In this document: one piece after another, positions 16,292 through 25,165 of the stretch | Layout of the letters: every line of letters starts with the position of its first letter | How positions within the stretch are numbered: position 1 is the stretch's first letter | Assembly (NCBI GenBank): GCA_001665255.1 | Contig: LZSH01000323.1 | Coordinates: forward strand, 1 to 36,362 | DNA length: 36,362 nucleotides | Origin: Mycobacteriaceae bacterium 1482268.1 | GTDB lineage: Bacteria; Actinomycetota; Actinomycetes; Mycobacteriales; Mycobacteriaceae | Reading direction: 5' to 3' | Position numbers and translations under genes: made by a program | Notes under the pieces: generated by a model | Told to the model about the DNA's origin: nothing | Database searches by the model: none | What the model saw: the letters and a program-made list of their open reading frames with translations, nothing else

Positions 16292-16992
16292 CGACCGCCG
16301 TCGTCACCGGAGGTGGCTCTGGTATCGGCCGGGCCGTCGCCAATCGACTGGGCTCCGACGGGTATCACGTCGCCACCCTCGACCTCGTCGAATCCGACGA
16401 AAAGTTCGCCTACGTCGCCGACGTCACCGACCGCTCCGCGGTCGACGCCGCGCTGACCAGCGTGCGGGAGCAGCTCGGCCCGATCACGGTCCTGGTGAAC
16501 GCGGCGGGCATGGAGCGCTTCAAGCGGTTCACCGACCTCACCTTCGCCGACTTCCACCGCGTCGTCGACGTGAACCTCAACGGCGTCTTCCACTGTGTGC
16601 AGGCGGTGTTGCCGGACATGATCGAGGCCGGCTGGGGCCGGATCGTCAACATCTCCTCGTCCAGCGCGCAATCCGGGCAGCCGTACATGTCGGCGTACGT
16701 CGCGGCGAAGTCGGCGGTCAACGGCCTGACCAAGTCGCTGGCGCTCGAGTACGGACCGATGGGGATAACGGTCAACGCGGTGCCGCCCGGCTTCATCGAT
16801 ACCCCGATGCTGCGCAAGTCTGAGGAGCGCGGGCTGCTCGGCGGAACCGTCGACGAACACATCGCACGGACCCCGGTGCGCCGGGTCGGCAAGCCCGAGG
16901 ACATCGCCGCCGCATGCGCCTTCCTCATCTCCGAGGAGGCCGGATACATCACCGGCCAGATCCTCGGGGTCAACGGCGGCCGGAACACCTGA
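16288..16992 (+). CDS. Short-chain dehydrogenase/reductase (SDR)
   Basis: 234 residues from a GTG at 16288. Classical SDR features: nucleotide loop TGGGSGIG (7-14), NAAG (71-74), the catalytic serine in NISSSSA (about S124), and YVAAK (Y137, K141). The C-terminus ends with the usual GQILGVNGG segment. It should oxidise or reduce a hydroxy/keto group with NAD(P). It heads an SDR-ferredoxin-P450 operon, divergent from the ALDH/mce operon. In M. tuberculosis the mce4 cholesterol locus also has an SDR and a ferredoxin beside yrbE, so the arrangement is familiar. The substrate here is not known. Confidence 0.93.
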   Translation: MTTAVVTGGGSGIGRAVANRLGSDGYHVATLDLVESDEKFAYVADVTDRSAVDAALTSVREQLGPITVLVNAAGMERFKRFTDLTFADFHRVVDVNLNGVFHCVQAVLPDMIEAGWGRIVNISSSSAQSGQPYMSAYVAAKSAVNGLTKSLALEYGPMGITVNAVPPGFIDTPMLRKSEERGLLGGTVDEHIARTPVRRVGKPEDIAAACAFLISEEAGYITGQILGVNGGRNT

Positions 16993-17018
16993 ACCGAAAC
17001 GTCTAACGGAGGTCACGA

Positions 17019-17213
17019 ATGAAGGTTTCTGTCGACTCGGGGCGCTGCCAGGGGCACACACTATGCGCGATGATCGCGCCAGATGCGTTCGAGCTCAGCG
17101 ACATCGACGGCACTTCGTCGCCCGTGAACGAAATCGTTCCTCCCGAGCAGGAGGACGCGGTGCGCGAAGCCGCGCACTCGTGCCCCGAACAGGCCATCTC
17201 GATCGAGGAGTGA
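17019..17213 (+). CDS. [3Fe-4S] ferredoxin
   Basis: 64 residues. Cysteines C10, C16 and C55 are in the pattern CQGHTLC and SCPEQAI; histidine H13 occupies the position of the second cysteine of a 4Fe-4S ferredoxin. This is the CxxHxxC variant known from mycobacterial P450-associated ferredoxins, predicted to hold a 3Fe-4S cluster. GGAGGT lies just before the ATG. The gene ends four bases before the P450 at 17218, so this ferredoxin most likely donates electrons to that P450 and could serve the two other P450s in the window. No reductase gene is present here. Confidence 0.95.
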   Translation: MKVSVDSGRCQGHTLCAMIAPDAFELSDIDGTSSPVNEIVPPEQEDAVREAAHSCPEQAISIEE

Positions 17214-17217
17214 AGGT

Positions 17218-18579
17218 TTGACCACCATCGACGACTTCCCCGACAGCGACCGCAAGAAGAATCGGTACCACTTCGACCGGCACACGCCGGAGTACCGGCT
17301 GCAGTTCGAGAAGATCACCGAAGAGATGCAGGCCAAGTGTCCGATGGCGTGGTCGGACACCTACGACGGGCACTGGGTCGCTGCGGGCAGCAAGGAAGTC
17401 TTCGAGCTGGCTCGCTGCCCTGCAGTGTCCAACCACCATGATCTGACGGGCGAGACGCCGTATCAGGGCATCACGATTCCGAAGGCGCAGCGGGCCACGG
17501 TGGTGCGCGGCGGAATCCTCGAGATGGACGAGCCGGAACACAGTCTCTACCGCGGCGCGCTCAACCCCTACCTCTCCCCCGCGGCGGTCAAGCGGTGGGA
17601 ACCGTTCGTCAACGAAATCGTGCGTGCGGCATTGGACGAGAAGATCGAGTCCGGCCGCATCGACTTCGTCGACGATCTGGCCAACATCGTCCCCGCCGTG
17701 CTCACGCTGGCGATGATGGGCATCGAGCTCAAGAAGTGGCCGGTGTACAGCGAACCCGCGCACCTTTCGGTGTCAACCCCTGAACATTCGCCCGACGCCC
17801 CCCGTGTCGCCGAGATGAACCGGCAGATGGGCATCGACATGATCAACACCATGAACGAGGTCCGCGAGAATCCGCGGCCGGGCTTGGTGAACGCCCTCCT
17901 GCAACTGCGGATCGACGGCGAGCCCGCACCCGATTTGGAGATACTCGGCAACCTCGGCCTGATCATCGGCGGTGGTTTCGACACCACAACGGCATTGACC
18001 GCGCACGCGCTCGAATGGTTGTCGGAGAATCCGGACCAGCGCGAACTGCTCAGTCGCGAACGCGACAAATTGCTCAACCCGGCCACCGAAGAGTTCTTGC
18101 GCTACTTCACCCCGGCACCGGGCGACGGCCGCACGTTCTCCGACGACGTCGAGTTCGAGGGCACCCGATTCAAAGAGGGTGAGCGGCTGTGGATTTCCTG
18201 GGCGATGGCCAACCGCGACCCCTCGGTGTTCGACAAGCCCCACGAGATCGTCCTCGATCGAAAGGGCAACCGCCACTTCAGTTTCGGCATCGGTGTGCAC
18301 CGTTGCGTCGGCTCCAACGTCGCCAGGACCGTGTTCAAGTCGATGCTGACGGCCGTCCTCGACCGGATGCCCGACTACGTGTGCGACCCCGAGGGCACCG
18401 AGCATTACGAGACGATCGGCGTCATCCAGGGTATGAAGCACCTACCCGCGACGTTCACACCCGGTGAGCGGCTCGGCCCCGGACTGGACGAGACGCTCGA
18501 GAAACTGCAGCGCATCTGCAACGAGCAGGAACTCGCGCGGCCGATCACCGAGCGCAAGGAAGCAGCCGTCATCGACTGA
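17218..18579 (+). CDS. Cytochrome P450
   Basis: 453 residues from a TTG at 17218, four bases after the ferredoxin stop, with GGAG and AAGG just upstream; no better start is in frame nearby. The I-helix has GGGFDTT with D255-T256-T257, where Asp replaces the usual Glu. The ExxR helix is EEFLRYF, and the haem loop FSFGIGVHRCVG has its cysteine ligand at C363. The C-terminus extends about 30 residues past the usual end (RLGPGLDETLEKLQ onward). The SDR-ferredoxin-P450 order suggests hydroxylation followed by alcohol oxidation of the same substrate. CYP family not assigned. Confidence 0.94.
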   Translation: MTTIDDFPDSDRKKNRYHFDRHTPEYRLQFEKITEEMQAKCPMAWSDTYDGHWVAAGSKEVFELARCPAVSNHHDLTGETPYQGITIPKAQRATVVRGGILEMDEPEHSLYRGALNPYLSPAAVKRWEPFVNEIVRAALDEKIESGRIDFVDDLANIVPAVLTLAMMGIELKKWPVYSEPAHLSVSTPEHSPDAPRVAEMNRQMGIDMINTMNEVRENPRPGLVNALLQLRIDGEPAPDLEILGNLGLIIGGGFDTTTALTAHALEWLSENPDQRELLSRERDKLLNPATEEFLRYFTPAPGDGRTFSDDVEFEGTRFKEGERLWISWAMANRDPSVFDKPHEIVLDRKGNRHFSFGIGVHRCVGSNVARTVFKSMLTAVLDRMPDYVCDPEGTEHYETIGVIQGMKHLPATFTPGERLGPGLDETLEKLQRICNEQELARPITERKEAAVID

Positions 18580-18653
18580 AACCCCGACCCGGGCCAGCGG
18601 TCGGATGGTTTGATAGTCAGCCAGTGGCACTGAGAAGGAACGGAGGGACGCTC

Positions 18654-19091
18654 GTGAATCGGTTGAAGGCTGTTGTCGCGGCTGCGATTCTGGCCGCCGC
18701 GGGCACGGCGGTCGCGCCGCCCTCGCACGCCATGATGATTCTCGGCAACTACGACGTACTCACCAACCGATACGACAGGGCTTCCTGGGTCTGGATGGCC
18801 GCGGCGTGCATACCGGAGAAGTCCCTCGACTGCGTGGACATCAGCGCGATATCGCGGCTGAAGTATTACTACGAGTACTACGGAAAGGCACACCTTTCCG
18901 GCGACACGTATACGTTGGTGGTCGATGTGCCGGACGGCCTGCGGTGCCCCGGCCAGGTACTGCCCAGCCGCGATACCTACACGTGGAGCCAGGTCACGCT
19001 GGCCGGAGAGATCCACTCCTCATACGACGTCGGCTGCTTCGGCGGGCCGCCGGGCACGCAGTTCTGGACGTTCGCCCTGCAACGTCTCTAA
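18654..19091 (+). CDS. Small secreted protein of unknown function
   Basis: 145 residues from a GTG at 18654, chosen because GGAGGG at 18642-18647 is well spaced. An in-frame GTG at 18624 is possible but has a poorer ribosome site. The signal peptide is VNRLKAVVAAAILAAAGTAVAPPSHA. The mature part is rich in Tyr/Trp with four cysteines (AACIPEKSLDC, LRCPG, VGCFGG). The layout resembles the secreted protein at 1914-2291: exported, disulfide-bonded and without a recognised domain. It converges on the amidase with 68 bp between the stops. Confidence 0.78.
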   Translation: MNRLKAVVAAAILAAAGTAVAPPSHAMMILGNYDVLTNRYDRASWVWMAAACIPEKSLDCVDISAISRLKYYYEYYGKAHLSGDTYTLVVDVPDGLRCPGQVLPSRDTYTWSQVTLAGEIHSSYDVGCFGGPPGTQFWTFALQRL

Positions 19092-19159
19092 TCCCGCGAA
19101 CGTGCGTGTCTGCACACGACACGCCGCGCAAAATCAGCAGTTTGTGCACGCTCGCGCAG

Positions 19160-20611
19160 CTAGAAGCTCGGCGGCGGACTGAAGCCACCGAGCCGTTCCT
19201 CGACCAATCTTCCCACCGCGAGCGTGGTGCGGTCCTCCAGATACGGGCCGACGATCTGAATCCCCACCGGCAGACCCGAGGCCGTGCGCCCGACGGGCAC
19301 GACGGTGGCTGGCAGGTGAGCCAATGTCGCCAGCGCCACCCACGCCATCAGGTCGGTGTACGGCCGGACGGCGCCATTGACCGTCAGCGTCCGCTCGGGA
19401 AACGGTTCGCTGTGGTCGTGCGGGATGGCGGGCACCATCGCCACCGGCATGACAAGAGCGTCCACGCCGGCGAAGAATTCCGCCATCAACGCACGCAACT
19501 GCTCGCGTTTCTCGTTGGCGAACATCCACTCCCGGTAGCGCTGCGTGGTGAAGCGCGCGGTGCGCGCCAGCGGCCGGTCATCGTCGTCGGCCAGGGAGTC
19601 GGCCAACGCGGTCATCTTGTCGAACGACCGTTTGCCCATGGTCGACAACAGGATTGGGTACAGGAACTGCTGGTACAACCGCACCACGTCGGTCAGGTCA
19701 ACGGCGGGGCGTGCATCGACGAGCTGGGCGCCGCCCGCGCGCAGCGTGTCGACCGCTGAGGCGAGCACCGTCGAAACCTCGGCGTCGACGGGATAAGCCG
19801 GGTCGTCGAGCCACAGCGCGAGCCGCAGATCGCCGAGCGTGGTCGCGCGTGGTGGCGGTAGCTCCAACCGCCACCCGATGGCCTCGCGGCCCGCCGCGCC
19901 CGCGATCACCTCAAGGGCCAGCTCGAGGTCGGTGACGTCGCGTGCCAGCGGACCGACGACGGCGAGATCGGTGCCGGCCAGCATGCCCGGCGCCGGTGGA
20001 AGATGACCCGCCTGCGAGACGATGCCCCACGTCGGCTTGTGTCCGCAGACGCCGCACCAGTTGGACGGGAAGCGGATCGAGCCGCCGATGTCGCTACCCA
20101 GTTCCAGGGCCGTCATGCCGGTGGCGACGGCCGCCGCGGCCCCGCCCGACGATCCGCCCGTCGTGCGCGCCGGATCCCACGGGTTGTTGGTGGTCCCGAA
20201 GATCGGGTTGTAGGTCTGCCAATCCCCTGCCAGCGCCGGGGTGTTGGTCTTGCCGAAGATAACCGCGCCCGCATCGCGCAGTCGCCGCACCGCTTCCGCG
20301 TCGCGGTCGGGCACGTGGTCCCAGGCGGGCACCCCGCAGGTGGTCCGCATCCCCTCGGTCAGATAGGTGTCCTTGACGGTCATCGGCACGCCGTGCAGCG
20401 GACCGACATCGTCCCCGCGCGCCAGCGACGCATCCGCGTCAGCCGCCGCGTCCAGCGCCGCTTCCCGGTCCACCGTGACGACGGCGTTCAGCGGAGGGTT
20501 GAGCGCATCGACGCGGTCCAGATAGTGCTCCAGCAACTCGCGGCTGGACAACTCCCGCTGTCGGATCGCCTCTGCCAGTGCATGTGCAGGCTTAAAAGCG
20601 ATGTCAGACAT
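19160..20611 (-). CDS. Amidase (amidase signature family)
   Basis: 483 residues from an ATG at 20611 (MSDIAFKPAHALAEAI), with AAAGG upstream; a longer in-frame reading from 20860 would run antisense into the P450 gene and is rejected. The Ser-cisSer-Lys triad is visible: K80 in MTVKDTY, S154 in TGGSSGG and S178 in GSDIGGSIR. These enzymes hydrolyse amide (sometimes ester) bonds. Substrates of family members range from nicotinamide to fatty acid amides and cannot be told apart here. No GatB/GatC neighbours are present, so a tRNA amidotransferase role is unlikely. It is divergent from the P450 operon at 20684 with a 72-bp gap. Confidence 0.93.
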   Translation of the reverse strand: MSDIAFKPAHALAEAIRQRELSSRELLEHYLDRVDALNPPLNAVVTVDREAALDAAADADASLARGDDVGPLHGVPMTVKDTYLTEGMRTTCGVPAWDHVPDRDAEAVRRLRDAGAVIFGKTNTPALAGDWQTYNPIFGTTNNPWDPARTTGGSSGGAAAAVATGMTALELGSDIGGSIRFPSNWCGVCGHKPTWGIVSQAGHLPPAPGMLAGTDLAVVGPLARDVTDLELALEVIAGAAGREAIGWRLELPPPRATTLGDLRLALWLDDPAYPVDAEVSTVLASAVDTLRAGGAQLVDARPAVDLTDVVRLYQQFLYPILLSTMGKRSFDKMTALADSLADDDDRPLARTARFTTQRYREWMFANEKREQLRALMAEFFAGVDALVMPVAMVPAIPHDHSEPFPERTLTVNGAVRPYTDLMAWVALATLAHLPATVVPVGRTASGLPVGIQIVGPYLEDRTTLAVGRLVEERLGGFSPPPSF

Positions 20612-20683
20612 GCCAACCGACCTTTCTTTTAAGCAAAGAGTACAAACAGCCCGAACACGTTTCGGCGCTGAAAGACTGGCTAC

Positions 20684-21889
20684 GTGACTGTAAGCGCCGG
20701 GAGCGACATCTACTACGACCCGTATGACGTCGACCTCAACGCCGACCCGTACCCGATGTTCCGGCGGATTCGCGAGGAGGCGCCGCTCTATGTCAATGAG
20801 CGGCACGGCTTCTACGCGCTGAGCCGGTACGACGACGTCGACGCCGCCCTGCACGATCACGAGACATTCAGCTCAGCACGCGGCGCGGTGCTCGAGATCA
20901 TCCAGTCCGGCATGGAGATCCCGCCGGGCACGCTCATCTTCGAAGATCCGCCGATCCACAACATTCACCGCAAACTGCTGTCGCGGATCTTCACGCCGCG
21001 CAAGGTGGCTGCGCTGGAACCGAAGATCCGCGAGTTCACCGCACGCTGCCTGGACCCGTTGGTCGGCACGGGGCGCTTCGACTTCGTCCGCGACCTCGGC
21101 GCGCAGATGCCGATGAAGGTCATCGGCATGCTGCTGGGCATCCCCGAGGCAGACCAGGAGTACGTCGTCGAGCACAACGACTCGACGCTGCGCACCGAGC
21201 GGGGCGGCAAGATGACCGAGAACCCCGACGGTGTCATCGCCACCGGCGAGGTGTTCGCGTCCTACATCGACTGGCGCGCCGAGCATCCGTCCGACGACAT
21301 CATGACCGAGTTGCTGACCGCCGAGTTCGCCGACGAAACCGGCGTGACGCGGCGGCTGGGCCGCGACGAACTGCTGCTCTACCTGCAGGTCATCGCGACC
21401 GCGGGCAGCGAGACGACCACCCGGCTGCTGGGCTGGGCGGGCAAGGTCCTCGCCGAGCACCCCGAGCAGCGCCGCGAACTCGTCGCCAACCGAACGCTGC
21501 TGCCCGCCACGGTCGAGGAGCTCCTGCGTTTCGAGCCCCCCGCTCCGCACATCAGCCGCTACGTGACACGCGATGTGGAGTACTACGGTCAGACGGTGCC
21601 TGCGGGCAAGGCGATGATGCTGATCGTCGCTGCCGCCAACCGGGATCCGCGCCGGTTCGGTGAGGACAGCGAGAGATTCAACATCCACCGCGAACCGCAG
21701 CAGCACCTCGCCTTCGGCATCGGTACCCACTTCTGCCTCGGTAACGCGTTGGCCCGTCTCGAGGGGCGCATCGCGCTCGATGAGATCCTCGACCGCTTCC
21801 CGGACTGGGAGGTCGACCTGACCGAGGCCGAACTCAGCCCGACGTCGACGGTGCGTGGCTGGGAGTCGATGCCGGCCGTGATGTCATGA
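20684..21889 (+). CDS. Cytochrome P450
   Basis: 401 residues from a GTG at 20684. The I-helix is TAGSETTTR (E243, T244, T245), the ExxR helix is EELLRFEPP, and the haem loop FGIGTHFCLGNALARLEGR has cysteine ligand C351. The N-terminus DPYDVDLNADPYPMFRRIREEAPLY is standard for soluble bacterial P450s. It is the first gene of a probable five-gene operon (P450, crotonase, double CoA-transferase-like, SDR, kinase-fold protein). Its stop overlaps an ATG (ATGA) leading into the crotonase gene. It probably starts oxidative breakdown of the operon's substrate. Confidence 0.95.
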   Translation: MTVSAGSDIYYDPYDVDLNADPYPMFRRIREEAPLYVNERHGFYALSRYDDVDAALHDHETFSSARGAVLEIIQSGMEIPPGTLIFEDPPIHNIHRKLLSRIFTPRKVAALEPKIREFTARCLDPLVGTGRFDFVRDLGAQMPMKVIGMLLGIPEADQEYVVEHNDSTLRTERGGKMTENPDGVIATGEVFASYIDWRAEHPSDDIMTELLTAEFADETGVTRRLGRDELLLYLQVIATAGSETTTRLLGWAGKVLAEHPEQRRELVANRTLLPATVEELLRFEPPAPHISRYVTRDVEYYGQTVPAGKAMMLIVAAANRDPRRFGEDSERFNIHREPQQHLAFGIGTHFCLGNALARLEGRIALDEILDRFPDWEVDLTEAELSPTSTVRGWESMPAVMS

Positions 21890-21921
21890 CAACAAGCGAG
21901 ACGAGAAAGAGGGAGACTGCC

Positions 21922-22893
21922 ATGCCGGATTACGACTACGAAAAGATGAAGAAGGAAGCCGAACAGTTCATCAAGTTCGAGAAGGACAAGAAGAACCGCA
22001 TCGCCTACATCACGTTCGACCGGCCCGACGCGCAGAATTCCACCACGCTCGGCATGCGGCAGAACTACGCCGACCTGATCCACAAGTGCAATGTGGACGA
22101 CGATGTCAAGGTGGTCGTGATCCGCGGCGAGGGTGAGGATTTCGGCAGCGGTGGCGACCTGCCCGAGCAGCGCGGCATGTTGGAGAACCCGGGCATGCCG
22201 CTGCTGCACGAGCTGGCCATCAACGACGACGACGTGCGCTATCCCCCCGGCGGCTCGTACCGCTATCTTTCGACGGTCACCGACTTCTACGCCAAGGCCC
22301 GCGCAGGTAACCGGCCGCTGCAGGAACTACGCAAGATCAGCATCATCGAGGCGAAGGGCTACTGCTACGGCTGGCACTTCTACCAGGCAGGTGACGCCGA
22401 TCTCGTGATCTCCTCCGACGACGCACTTTTCGGCCATCCGGCCTTCCGCTACGTCGGATGGGGACCGCGACTGTGGTGGTGGGCCGAGACCATGGGCTTG
22501 CGCAAGTTCTCCGAGATGCTTTTCACGGGACGGCCTTTCAGCGCCAAGGAAATGTACGACTGCGGCTTCGTCAACAGCGTGGTGCCCCGCGATCAGCTGG
22601 AGAAGGAGACCGAGAAGTACGCCCTCGCATGCTCGAAGGCCCGTCCGACCGACACGGTGGCTGTGCAGAAGACCTTTCTGGAGCTCTACAAGCAGCACAA
22701 GGGTGAGTATTTCGGCAGCCTGCTCACCGGCATGGTCGAGGGCATGCTGCCGATGATCCAGAACGACCAGCAGAACGACGTTGACCTCACCGAGGGCACG
22801 TTCGAGAAGGGCCTCAACAACGTGGTGAAGGACAACGACATGAACTTCCCGCCCGAGTGGCGACTGAGCCGCTCGGGCCGCAACAAGCCCTGA
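21922..22893 (+). CDS. Enoyl-CoA hydratase/isomerase (crotonase) family protein
   Basis: 323 residues from an ATG at 21922, selected because GAGGGAGA stands just before it; an in-frame ATG at 21886 overlaps the P450 stop and remains possible. The crotonase core is visible: ITFDRPDAQNSTTLG, the oxyanion-hole segment RGEGEDFGSGGDL, and the second hole strand IIEAKGYCYGWHFYQAGDADLVIS. The position normally holding a catalytic glutamate reads GHPAFRYVGWGPRLWWW, so the usual hydratase acid/base pair is not obvious. The central insert (about 90-130) and the C-terminus are longer than in simple hydratases. The reaction may be hydration, isomerisation or C-C hydrolysis of a CoA ester. Confidence 0.88.
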   Translation: MPDYDYEKMKKEAEQFIKFEKDKKNRIAYITFDRPDAQNSTTLGMRQNYADLIHKCNVDDDVKVVVIRGEGEDFGSGGDLPEQRGMLENPGMPLLHELAINDDDVRYPPGGSYRYLSTVTDFYAKARAGNRPLQELRKISIIEAKGYCYGWHFYQAGDADLVISSDDALFGHPAFRYVGWGPRLWWWAETMGLRKFSEMLFTGRPFSAKEMYDCGFVNSVVPRDQLEKETEKYALACSKARPTDTVAVQKTFLELYKQHKGEYFGSLLTGMVEGMLPMIQNDQQNDVDLTEGTFEKGLNNVVKDNDMNFPPEWRLSRSGRNKP

Positions 22894-22897
22894 GTTC

Positions 22898-25165
22898 GTG
22901 TCTGCGCTGCAGGGACTCCGCATCGTCGAACTAGCCGAATCCGTGGCCGGCGAGTACTGCGGCAAGCTGCTCGCCGACTTCGGCGCGGACGTGATCAAGG
23001 TCGAACGGCCCGGGTGTGGCAGCCCCACCCGGGCCATGACCCCGCCCAGCGTGTTCGCCTATCTCAACACCAACAAGCGCTCCGTCGAACTCGACAGCGA
23101 CGACGAAGCCCTGCACATCCTCATCGCGTCGGCACATGCCATCATCGACGACCACACGTCGGCGGCAGCCGTCGCGGAGCGCCACCAGGATGTCGTCGTC
23201 TGCTCGGTCACCCCGTTCGGCCACGATGCACCGCCAGAGCTGCGAAACGCCAAGAGCATCAATGTCTTTCACGCCAGCGGCTGGGGCTACCACACGCCCA
23301 GCCACGCCGACCCCGCCAAGCCTCCGCTCAAGGGCCCCGGCCGGTTTCTGGCCGACTACGAAGCCGGTCTGGACGCCGCGCTGTGCCTTGCGTCGTGCCT
23401 GTTCGCCCAGATGCACAACGGCCCAGGAGAATTCATCGACATCTCCGCCCATGCGGTGTTGGTGTCGCGCACCGACTGCATCCTGGGTCGGTTCCTCACC
23501 GGAGAGATCGCACCGCTTGGCACCCGCGACGACTACGACCAGCAGGGCCCGGCGTCGTTCTTCGCCTGCCGCGACGGGTTCGCCTACCTCTACATGACCA
23601 ACGCACACCACTGGGTCGCGCTCAAGGAACTGATGCAAAATCCGCTGTGGCTGAACGAATTCGATGACGACTGGCTCGAGTTCTCGGTGACACCCGAGAA
23701 GGTCGCCGCCTTTCACCGCGGGTTCGCACCGTGGATACGAAAACAGGGGAAGAACGCCGTCACCGAAACGGCGCAGCGCCTTGGCGTTCCGTTGGTTCCG
23801 GTCAACACCGTCGACGAACTGCCGTTGTTACCGCAATACCGCCATCGCGGCTTCTTCCGTCACGTCACCCACCCGACGCTCGGATCGGCGGCCTACGCCG
23901 GCGTTCCATATCTGATGAGTGACTCGCCCACCGAGATCACCAGGTGCGCACCGGATCTCGGCCAGCACTCGGCTGAGGTGCTCGCCGACATAGCCCCACG
24001 GAAGCGGCTGACGATCAAAACCCCGCAATTGAAACCGCCGCAGACGCCGCGGGGCGGCCCTCTGGAGGGTGTGCGGGTCGTCGAGCTCACCAAGGTGTGG
24101 GCGGGTCCCTACGCGGGAAAGCTGCTGGCATTCCTGGGCGCCGAGGTGATCAAGGTCGAAAGCGCCGCCCGGCCCGAGGAGATGCGCGCCTACGGCGGCA
24201 CCGACATCAACCATGCCCCGTACTTCCTCAGCATCAACCCCGAGATCCTGAGCGTCGACGTCGACATCAAAAACCCCGCCGGCGTCGACCGCTTGCGTCG
24301 CCTGATCAGCCGCAGCGACATCGTGATCAACAACCTGCGGCCGGGGGCGATGGAACGGCAGGGCCTCGGATACGACGCGCTGCGGGCCATCAAGTCCGAC
24401 ATCATCTCGGTGTCGATCAAGATGTGGGGCAACGACGGTCCGCTGGGCTACCAGACGGGCTATGCGCCGTGCTTCGCCGCGCTGGCCGGTACGGCCTCGC
24501 TGGTGGGATACGAGGGCGGCCAGCCGCTCGGCGCCAGCATGCGCTACGGCGACTCGACCGTCGGTGCCGCGGCGGCGTTTGCGGCCGTCGCGGCGCTCGT
24601 GCACCGCGAACTGACCGGGCGCGGTCAGTTCGTCGACGTGTCCGCCGTCGAGGTGCTGACGTCGATGATCGGCGACTGCGTCCTGGAGCAGGCGCTGACC
24701 GGCGAACGGCTCGAGCCGGACGGCAACCGTCACCACGACCTGTCGCCGCACGGCTGCTATCCCTGTGCCGACGGCGAATGGATCAGCATCGCGGTGGCAG
24801 ACGACGTCGAGCGACGCGCGCTGCAGGAGGTGCTCGGTCACGGTGACCTCGCCGACCTCACCCGGTCACACCACGCGGCCGACCTCGCACGACGACTGCG
24901 GCGTGCAGGTGTTGCCGCCACCAAGAGCGCCACAGCGCTCGACGTCATCGCCGACGAATCGCTATGGGAGCGAGGCGCATACCGCTTCGTGTCCGACCAC
25001 CTCGAAGGCCAGCGCCCCATCCTCGGACCGTCCTGGCGGATGCTGCGCAACCCGGCGCTGATCGAGCGCGGCGCGCCCGATCTCGGTGAGCACAATGACT
25101 ACGTATTTGCGCACCTGGCGACGGAGCCGGGCGGCCGGCGACATCAGATTCAGGAGACCCGATGA
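22898..25165 (+). CDS. Double-domain CaiB/BaiF CoA-transferase-like protein
   Basis: 755 residues from a GTG at 22898, four bases after the crotonase stop. Two family III modules lie in tandem. Module 1 (about 1-375) starts LQGLRIVELAESVAGEYCGK; module 2 (about 388-745) starts LEGVRVVELTKVWAGPYAGK. Each has the AEVIKVE/ADVIKVE strand and the GxFxDVS/GEFIDIS segment. By eye, the position of the catalytic aspartate reads NAKSINVFHASG in module 1 and TGYAPCFAALAG in module 2, so neither keeps it clearly. It may bind CoA or act by another mechanism. The stop overlaps the SDR start (ATGA). Confidence 0.88.
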   Translation: MSALQGLRIVELAESVAGEYCGKLLADFGADVIKVERPGCGSPTRAMTPPSVFAYLNTNKRSVELDSDDEALHILIASAHAIIDDHTSAAAVAERHQDVVVCSVTPFGHDAPPELRNAKSINVFHASGWGYHTPSHADPAKPPLKGPGRFLADYEAGLDAALCLASCLFAQMHNGPGEFIDISAHAVLVSRTDCILGRFLTGEIAPLGTRDDYDQQGPASFFACRDGFAYLYMTNAHHWVALKELMQNPLWLNEFDDDWLEFSVTPEKVAAFHRGFAPWIRKQGKNAVTETAQRLGVPLVPVNTVDELPLLPQYRHRGFFRHVTHPTLGSAAYAGVPYLMSDSPTEITRCAPDLGQHSAEVLADIAPRKRLTIKTPQLKPPQTPRGGPLEGVRVVELTKVWAGPYAGKLLAFLGAEVIKVESAARPEEMRAYGGTDINHAPYFLSINPEILSVDVDIKNPAGVDRLRRLISRSDIVINNLRPGAMERQGLGYDALRAIKSDIISVSIKMWGNDGPLGYQTGYAPCFAALAGTASLVGYEGGQPLGASMRYGDSTVGAAAAFAAVAALVHRELTGRGQFVDVSAVEVLTSMIGDCVLEQALTGERLEPDGNRHHDLSPHGCYPCADGEWISIAVADDVERRALQEVLGHGDLADLTRSHHAADLARRLRRAGVAATKSATALDVIADESLWERGAYRFVSDHLEGQRPILGPSWRMLRNPALIERGAPDLGEHNDYVFAHLATEPGGRRHQIQETR

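Noticed and set aside
22931-24841. Long minus-strand ORFs opposite the double CoA-transferase-like gene
   Set aside because: Shadow frames of a clearly coding, domain-bearing plus-strand gene.
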